From: Firmicutes bacterium CAG:95
GTDB taxonomy: Bacteria > Bacillota > Clostridia > Lachnospirales > Lachnospiraceae
Direction: 5' to 3'
Length of the DNA stretch: 6,420 nucleotides
Assembly: GCA_000438155.1 (NCBI GenBank)
Contig: FR902920.1
Location: forward strand, 1-6,420
In this document: one piece after another, positions 1 to 2,564 of the stretch
Layout of the letters: each line of letters begins with the position of its first letter
How positions within the stretch are numbered: position 1 is the stretch's first letter
The notes under the pieces: model-generated
Database searches by the model: none
Told to the model about the DNA's origin: nothing
The model's input: only the letters and a program-made list of their open reading frames with translations
Made by a program: the position numbers and the translations under genes

Positions 1-85
1 TTCAATTTTTCTTGTTTCAATACTGATGTGCTGTACCATATCTTTGCATATCTAGGAAAACTTGCGTATCAAGGCTCATTCAATG

Positions 86-105
86 GTAGTAAATAAGTAG
101 TAAAT
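86..105 (+). repeat. tandem GTAGTAAAT repeat, possible integrase arm site
   Basis: GTAGTAAAT occurs at 86-94 and again at 97-105, a period of 11 bp, about one helical turn. Short direct repeats spaced by a helical turn are typical arm-type binding sites for the N-terminal domain of tyrosine integrases near element ends. No integrase gene is visible in the window, so that role is inference; the repeat itself is plain in the sequence. Confidence 0.45.
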
Positions 106-239
106 TGATGTATTTGTTCCCTTGAAAATGCTGATAGATACTGTGTTTTAGCGGATAATCAGATTTTTATTGTGTTTTTGCTTTAAAAAATCTATTAATT
201 TTTCCCCACTCATAACGTATATTTTATCCCCTCATGTAA

Positions 240-281
240 TAACCGATATTGGTTAATATGATTGTAAACCATAAACGGTTA
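240..281 (+). promoter_or_regulatory. two AACC-N6-GGTT palindromes, probable operator
   Basis: AACCGATATTGGTT (241-254) and AACCATAAACGGTT (267-280) are both built on AACC-N6-GGTT, with starts 26 bp apart. The first extends to a 16-bp near-palindrome with TAACC/GGTTA ends at 240-255. A TATGAT -10-like hexamer at 257-262 lies between them; its -35 (ATGTAA, 234-239) is poor. Paired operators across a promoter in front of a small Cro/CI protein are the classic autoregulation layout, so binding by the adjacent regulator is inferred. Confidence 0.5.
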
Positions 282-308
282 TTATGCAACTATGAAAGGT
301 AAAATTAT

Positions 309-545
309 ATGATTGTATATAATCGTCTATGGGAAACCATGCAAAAAAAAGGCATAACACAATATGCTCTAATAAAAAAGCATAATGTTAGCCCTGCCCA
401 AATAACACGTCTCAAGCGAAATGAAAGTGTCAGCATTCATACAATTGATCAATTTTGCAAAATACTCAACTGCGATATCACGGATATTATGGAATATCTT
501 CCCGATTCAGAATCAGACTCTGCATCAGCAGAGGTAAAGGAATAA
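309..545 (+). CDS. small Cro/CI-type (XRE) helix-turn-helix regulator
   Basis: This 78-residue DNA-binding protein probably represses its own promoter and perhaps genes of a mobile element. The helix-turn-helix covers roughly residues 16-40: ITQYALIKKHNVSP supplies the first helix and turn, and AQITRLKRNES the recognition helix. It is followed by the TIDQFCKILNCDITDIMEY segment typical of the compact HTH_26/YozG-like subfamily, whose members are usually about 65-80 residues and often sit in integrative elements and plasmids. The last 13 residues are a Ser/Asp/Glu-rich tail. The ATG is supported by GAAAGGT at 294-300, 8 nt upstream. Two AACC-N6-GGTT palindromes lie just ahead of the gene. It is alone on the plus strand; no partner gene, integrase or relaxase is visible in the window. 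The family assignment is secure; target and element association are inferred. Confidence 0.85.
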   Translation: MIVYNRLWETMQKKGITQYALIKKHNVSPAQITRLKRNESVSIHTIDQFCKILNCDITDIMEYLPDSESDSASAEVKE

Positions 546-575
546 ATAAAACATTTAATATACTTAGACAATAAA

Positions 576-631
576 TCTTATTCTTCTCCTGTCAGTTTCA
601 CCACAATATAATCATGGTGAACCGATTTTGC
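576..631 (-). pseudogene. detached duplicate of the 3' end of the prolyl-tRNA editing gene
   Basis: Positions 576-624 match 1234-1282, the 3' end of the intact editing gene, at 45 of 49 bases by my alignment. The copy still encodes the C-terminus HHDYIVVKLTGE and a TAA stop (TTA at 578-580). Three of the four differences are synonymous and the fourth changes the last residue from Asp to Glu. Weaker similarity (A-K-S-V against T-K-A-V) continues to about 631, and an in-frame stop follows at 641-643. The synonymous pattern suggests this copy diverged as part of a working gene in another lineage rather than decaying here. It lies 658 bp from the intact 3' end in the same orientation, as expected for the two att sites of an element integrated at a gene's 3' end. 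It cannot function on its own. Confidence 0.85.
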
Positions 632-776
632 GTTAGATATTCAAAATTGGTTAGAAGGTTGTCTGAATGTAATTAATACTGCCATCGACAAATATGATAA
701 AATACTTGAGGAATATTTCTCGGATCCAGATTATGATTTTGATTTCGACGATGAAGACGAATTACCTTTCAATTAA
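621..776 (+). pseudogene. C-terminal fragment of an unknown acidic protein
   Basis: An open frame of 51 codons ends in TAA at 774-776 but contains no ATG, GTG or TTG, and is closed by a TGA at 618-620. The amino-acid pattern looks like real coding sequence: an amphipathic helical stretch (IQNWLEGCLNVINTAIDKYD, then KILEEYF) followed by an acidic tail rich in Asp, Tyr, Phe and Glu ending in LPFN. The frame begins almost exactly where the duplicated 3' end of the editing gene stops (624-631), so its 5' part appears to have been lost at that junction. I do not recognise the family. Helical acidic C-termini of this kind occur in accessory proteins of mobile elements, but that is only context. Confidence 0.55.
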
Positions 777-807
777 TAAATTATTGTATTTTGACCGAAT
801 TAATTTG

Positions 808-836
808 TTGACGATTTTTCAAGTAAATGTTATGAT
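808..836 (+). promoter_or_regulatory. strong rightward sigma-A promoter for the small RNA
   Basis: A -35 of TTGACG (808-813) and a -10 of TATGAT (831-836) are separated by exactly 17 bp. Each differs from consensus at one base, making this the best promoter I see in the window. Transcription should start near 843 and, with no convincing open frame before the terminator ending at 934, it most likely makes a small untranslated RNA. Confidence 0.75.
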
Positions 837-848
837 GTGAATATAAAA

Positions 849-876
849 GGGTGCTACCGTAAAGCAACGGTTCGCC
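849..876 (+). repeat. left copy of the leader inverted repeat
   Basis: GGGTGCTACC (849-858) and CGGTTCGCC (868-876) reappear in the same order and spacing on the opposite strand at 1163-1134. The motif begins about 6 nt after the predicted start of the small RNA. Confidence 0.8.
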
Positions 877-894
877 TAATTATAAGTTACGGTT

Positions 895-934
895 AAAAAA
901 GCAACCTACATTTCGGCATGGCGGTTGCTTTTTT
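895..934. terminator. bidirectional intrinsic terminator shared by both RNAs
   Basis: AAAAAAGCAACC (895-906) pairs perfectly with GGTTGCTTTTTT (923-934) around a 16-nt loop. The A and T runs give a U tract in both directions, so the hairpin can end the rightward small RNA and the leftward peptide mRNA. The leftward toxin frame stops at 906-908, inside the hairpin. Shared terminators of this kind are characteristic of convergent type I toxin-antitoxin genes. Confidence 0.85.
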
Positions 935-1046
935 GATGTCTGGATTTCCTGTCGGTTCCGTTTTGCAGGATACTGATGACCGTAACAATGATGCTGATAA
1001 TTGTTACTACAATACCCACGATCCCGACAGTAAGCTCTATTGTCAA
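906..1046 (-). CDS. short hydrophobic peptide, putative type I (holin-like) toxin, possibly frameshifted
   Basis: Read from TTG at 1046, this frame gives a 46-residue peptide. A hydrophobic segment LTVGIVGIVVTIISIIVTVI (about residues 5-24) can span the membrane, followed by a charged, basic tail (DRKSRHQKSNRH). This is the build of small membrane-depolarising toxins of type I modules. The TTG has a weak ribosome binding site (GAAAGG, about 10 nt upstream). The much stronger GGAGGTGG (1091-1084) serves ATG 1078, which is in another frame and stops after 8 codons. One extra base between 1078 and about 1055, for instance in the AAAA run after ATGG, would give MEKYNERYIVYLTIELTV..., a 57-residue product. 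So the gene either carries a one-base deletion, uses TTG, or depends on slippage. Its mRNA has its own promoter (1172-1200). I do not recognise a named family. Confidence 0.55.
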   Translation of the reverse strand: MTIELTVGIVGIVVTIISIIVTVISILQNGTDRKSRHQKSNRHAEM

Positions 1047-1051
1047 ATATA

Positions 1052-1091
1052 CTATGTACCTTTCATTGTATTTTCCATCTGTACCACCTCC
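1052..1091 (-). promoter_or_regulatory. strong Shine-Dalgarno with an 8-codon frame ahead of the toxin frame
   Basis: GGAGGTGG (1091-1084) stands 5 nt before ATG 1078 (8 nt counted from GGAGG), ideal for initiation. That ATG encodes only M-E-N-T-M-K-G-T before TAG at 1054-1052. This is either the intact start of the toxin, cut off by a lost base, or a short leader peptide that controls the frame beginning at 1046. The strength of the site argues that translation starting here mattered recently. Confidence 0.55.
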
Positions 1092-1109
1092 GTTAATACT
1101 GGAAGTTCT

Positions 1110-1127
1110 CAGAATGTACTCATTCTG
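1110..1127 (-). other. 7-bp hairpin in the toxin mRNA leader
   Basis: CAGAATG (1110-1116) and CATTCTG (1121-1127) pair perfectly around a 4-nt loop, in the untranslated leader between the mRNA start and the Shine-Dalgarno. Leader hairpins of this kind often control ribosome access or mRNA stability in type I toxin genes; that role is inferred. Confidence 0.6.
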
Positions 1128-1133
1128 GCGAAA

Positions 1134-1163
1134 GGCGAACCGCTACCCGTTTTGGTAACACCC
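1134..1163 (-). repeat. right copy of the leader inverted repeat
   Basis: On the minus strand GGGTGTTACC (1163-1154) and CGGTTCGCC (1142-1134) repeat the plus-strand sequence at 849-876. The first block matches 9 of 10 bases and the second 9 of 9, with a divergent middle of 11 instead of 9 nt. It begins right after the predicted start of the peptide mRNA, so both convergent RNAs begin with the same sequence. Confidence 0.8.
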
Positions 1164-1171
1164 ATACGTTA

Positions 1172-1200
1172 AATATAACATATATTTTTGATTTTGCAAA
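1172..1200 (-). promoter_or_regulatory. leftward promoter of the toxin mRNA
   Basis: On the minus strand TTTGCA (1200-1195) and TATATT (1177-1172) are 17 bp apart, a plausible though imperfect sigma-A promoter. Start would fall near 1165, just before the GGGTG leader repeat, mirroring the rightward promoter. The 10-bp repeat TATATTTTTG at 1181-1190 and 1201-1210 overlaps it. Confidence 0.5.
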
Positions 1201-1210
1201 TATATTTTTG
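1181..1210 (+). repeat. direct repeat TATATTTTTG, 20 bp apart
   Basis: TATATTTTTG is found at 1181-1190 and 1201-1210, one copy inside the spacer and one just upstream of the -35 of the leftward promoter. It could be an A-tract UP element, a regulator site, or chance in AT-rich DNA. Confidence 0.5.
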
Positions 1211-1218
1211 GTTACTCT

Positions 1219-1235
1219 GAACAAAACATTTGTTC
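1219..1235. other. perfect 7-bp hairpin abutting the editing gene's stop codon
   Basis: GAACAAA (1219-1225) and TTTGTTC (1229-1235) form a perfect stem with a 3-nt loop directly after the editing gene stop (1236-1238). No clear U run follows on the minus strand, so it is at most a weak terminator. It also sits at the junction between host gene and accessory DNA, so it could belong to a recombination site. Confidence 0.4.
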
Positions 1236-1784
1236 TTAATCTTCTCCCGTCAGTTTCACTACAATATAGTCATGGTGAACCGCCTTCGTAAACACTTCAA
1301 ATATATCCTTTGTCTTAAGGCGGAGACTCGAGGTATTGATACAGGGATGGCATCCGAGATATTCTCCCTTTAATACATCTTCATCAACCAGGAGTTGCAC
1401 CTGATTATCCGGATCATTCATCAAGCCCATAACACTCACAGAGCCGGGCGTGATATCCAGATATTTCTCCATAAATTCTGCTGGTGCAAAGGAAAGCCGC
1501 GGGCTGTTAATCTGATGGGAAATCTCCTTTGTCTTAAAATGCTTGTTCCCCGGAATCATCAGCAGGTAAAACTTTGTTTTCTGTGAATTGCATAAAAACA
1601 GATTCTTACAGATCACCGCCGGAGCAAGTGCCCTATCAATTTCAGCACAGGCTTCCATCGTTTCGGCTGCTTCATGGTCAATCCGTTCATAAGGGATGTT
1701 CAGAAAATCCAGCAGATCGTATACCCGGATCTCCTTTTCGAGTCTTCCTTCATTCGTTTCCGGTCTTCCTTTTACAAGTTCCAT
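1236..1784 (-). CDS. prolyl-tRNA editing protein (ProX/YbaK family)
   Basis: This is a free-standing homologue of the prolyl-tRNA synthetase editing domain, 182 residues, close to the usual 160-180 of the family. Proteins of this type hydrolyse mischarged Ala-tRNA(Pro) in the cytoplasm, protecting proline codons. Visible family features are CKNLFL with the conserved lysine K60 expected in the active site, YLLMIPGNKHFKTKEIS (73-89), ITPGSVSVMGLMND (111-124), QVQLLVDEDVL (128-138) and GCHPCINTSSLRL (144-156). The ATG at 1784 has GAGG about 10 nt upstream. It follows spmB after a likely terminator, so it probably has its own promoter, which I cannot define. Its last ~49 bp occur again at 576-624, which suggests the 3' end was an integration target. 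The exact substrate (Ala- or Cys-tRNA(Pro), or a related editing task) cannot be read from sequence alone. Confidence 0.88.
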   Translation of the reverse strand: MELVKGRPETNEGRLEKEIRVYDLLDFLNIPYERIDHEAAETMEACAEIDRALAPAVICKNLFLCNSQKTKFYLLMIPGNKHFKTKEISHQINSPRLSFAPAEFMEKYLDITPGSVSVMGLMNDPDNQVQLLVDEDVLKGEYLGCHPCINTSSLRLKTKDIFEVFTKAVHHDYIVVKLTGED

Positions 1785-1827
1785 CTTCGTATATCCTCAT
1801 TTCCCTTTTATCTATATTGCCTGCTAC

Positions 1828-1857
1828 ATAGAAAAAGACAGGTCATTATTGACCTTG
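1828..1857 (-). terminator. intrinsic terminator downstream of spmB
   Basis: On the minus strand AGGTCA (1855-1850), the loop ATAA and TGACCT (1845-1840) form a 6-bp stem, followed by GTCTTTTTC as the U tract. It lies about 30 nt beyond the spmB stop and would separate spmB from the editing gene. Confidence 0.65.
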
Positions 1858-1859
1858 CC

Positions 1860-1893
1860 CTTAATTATTACACGATCTTAATTATTATACAAT
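1860..1893. repeat. 17-bp tandem duplication over the spmB stop codon
   Basis: Positions 1860-1876 and 1877-1893 match at 15 of 17 bases (CTTAATTATTA identical, then CACGAT against TACAAT). The right copy contains the last codons and stop of spmB; the left copy is just downstream. It looks like a local tandem duplication without effect on the protein. Confidence 0.75.
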
Positions 1894-2427
1894 CATTCCC
1901 GCCAGAATCACACTCGCTATAATTCCCACAACCGTAGAAAGCATGGCTCCTGCCAGTGTGTACCGTGTTTTGGTGACCTTGGCAGCAATAAAGTAAACGC
2001 TCATGGTATAAAAAATCGTTTCCGTGCAGCTCATCATAATAGAGGTAATCATGCCAATATAAGAATCCGTTCCGTAATTCTTAAAGATATCCAGCACAAG
2101 TCCTGTTGCTGCGGAAGAAGAAAACATCTTCATAAATACAAGGGGAAATAATTCTGAAGGAAAACCAAGCAGATCACTGACAGGTGTAAATACCTTCTGC
2201 ACGATATCAAAAAAGCCGGAAGCCCTGAGAATGCCGACCGCGGTCATCAGGGCAACCAGTGTAGGCAGAATTCCGACCACTGTTTTTACGCCGTCCTTCG
2301 CACCTTTTACAAAAACCTCATAGACCTTACAGCCATTCATCAGTCCATAGGCAATAATATAAAATACGATAAGCGGAATCATAATATTAGAAATGTTGGA
2401 TAAGACCTGCAGCATAAAAATCCCCAT
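1885..2427 (-). CDS. spmB: spore maturation protein B homologue (nucleoside recognition/Gate domain membrane protein)
   Basis: This integral membrane protein of 180 residues is close to the 178 of Bacillus subtilis SpmB, which together with SpmA is needed for full spore-core dehydration. About five hydrophobic segments can be seen (roughly 12-30, 49-69, 95-113, 128-149, 158-178), and the Gate-type region spans about 40-150. Family signatures are VYEVFVKGAKDG (35-46), GILRASGFFD (65-74), NYGTDSYIG (117-125) and SCTETIFYTMSVYF (133-146). The stretch after LVFMK reads MFSSSAATG where I recall Bacillus homologues having an RP-SGSGA-type motif, a notable divergence. The usual partner spmA is not adjacent; the upstream neighbour is the radical SAM gene. 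The ribosome binding site before ATG 2427 is weak (GAGAAAG), and ATG at codon 5, preceded by GGGGA, is a credible alternative start. Sporulation function is inferred from the family. Confidence 0.85.
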   Translation of the reverse strand: MGIFMLQVLSNISNIMIPLIVFYIIAYGLMNGCKVYEVFVKGAKDGVKTVVGILPTLVALMTAVGILRASGFFDIVQKVFTPVSDLLGFPSELFPLVFMKMFSSSAATGLVLDIFKNYGTDSYIGMITSIMMSCTETIFYTMSVYFIAAKVTKTRYTLAGAMLSTVVGIIASVILAGMIV

Positions 2428-2460
2428 ATGTAAGCTTTCTCTTTAAATATATGTGTAACT

Positions 2461-2528
2461 GTTCAGAGCCATGCAAAATTGCTTTCTGTTGCCACGCATA
2501 AACAGAATAGCAATTTTACATGGCGAAC
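2461..2528. repeat. 68-bp imperfect palindrome between the radical SAM gene and spmB
   Basis: The left arm at 2468-2490 (GCCATGCAAAATTGC, then TTTCTGTT) pairs with 2501-2524 over 23 bases with one mismatch and one bulged base around a 10-nt loop. GTTC (2461-2464) and GAAC (2525-2528) extend the stem past a 3-nt bulge. No U run follows in either direction, so it is not a standard terminator, although it may still shield the 3' end of the upstream mRNA or limit read-through into spmB. A dispersed intergenic palindrome of the REP or MITE kind is the other main reading; a genome-wide copy count would decide. Confidence 0.8.
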
Positions 2529-2564
2529 AACAATTCAACCGCGGGGTATAAATAATTCGTTTGT

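Larger units (their letters stand above)
1..308. other. AT-rich leader region without a supported gene
   Basis: I find no convincing coding region here on either strand. A minus-strand frame with an ATG near position 38 runs off the left edge (Met-Val-Gln-His-Ile-Ser...), but it has no ribosome binding site and cannot be judged. The stretch holds a tandem 9-bp repeat (86-105), a weak AT-only inverted repeat AGATTTTT/AAAAATCT (161-168 and 186-193), and the palindromes and probable promoter of the downstream regulator (240-281). The base composition is clearly more AT-rich than the galactose region to the right, which fits accessory DNA. Confidence 0.6.
843..934 (+). ncRNA. putative antitoxin small RNA of a type I module (~90 nt)
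   Basis: This RNA is predicted from a near-consensus promoter (808-836) and a 12-bp terminator stem with a T run (895-934). It runs against the hydrophobic peptide mRNA and shares its terminator, so the 3' ends of the two transcripts are complementary over about 40 nt. Its 5' part can form an ACCGT/ACGGT hairpin (856-860 with 867-871) or a longer ACCGTAA/TTACGGT pairing (856-862 with 887-893). ACCGTAA also occurs at 979-985, antisense to the toxin frame, giving a second possible contact with the mRNA. The arrangement parallels the par (fst) locus of pAD1 and txpA/ratA-type modules. The antitoxin function is inferred from the layout; no Rfam family was recognised. Confidence 0.55.

Noticed and set aside
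161..193. AGATTTTT/AAAAATCT inverted repeat as a terminator
   Set aside because: The stem is almost all A-T with a 17-nt loop and no upstream gene in the window to terminate; chance in AT-rich DNA is likely.
849..1163. A MITE-like transposable element bounded by the inverted leader repeats
   Set aside because: The repeats look like terminal inverted repeats, but I see no convincing target-site duplication outside them. Each copy starts right at a predicted transcription start, which fits a role in the RNAs better.
918..1172. Plus-strand open frames of 84 and 60 codons (918-1172 and 976-1158)
   Set aside because: They lie antisense to the hydrophobic peptide gene, begin inside the terminator hairpin, lack ribosome binding sites and have no protein-like pattern.
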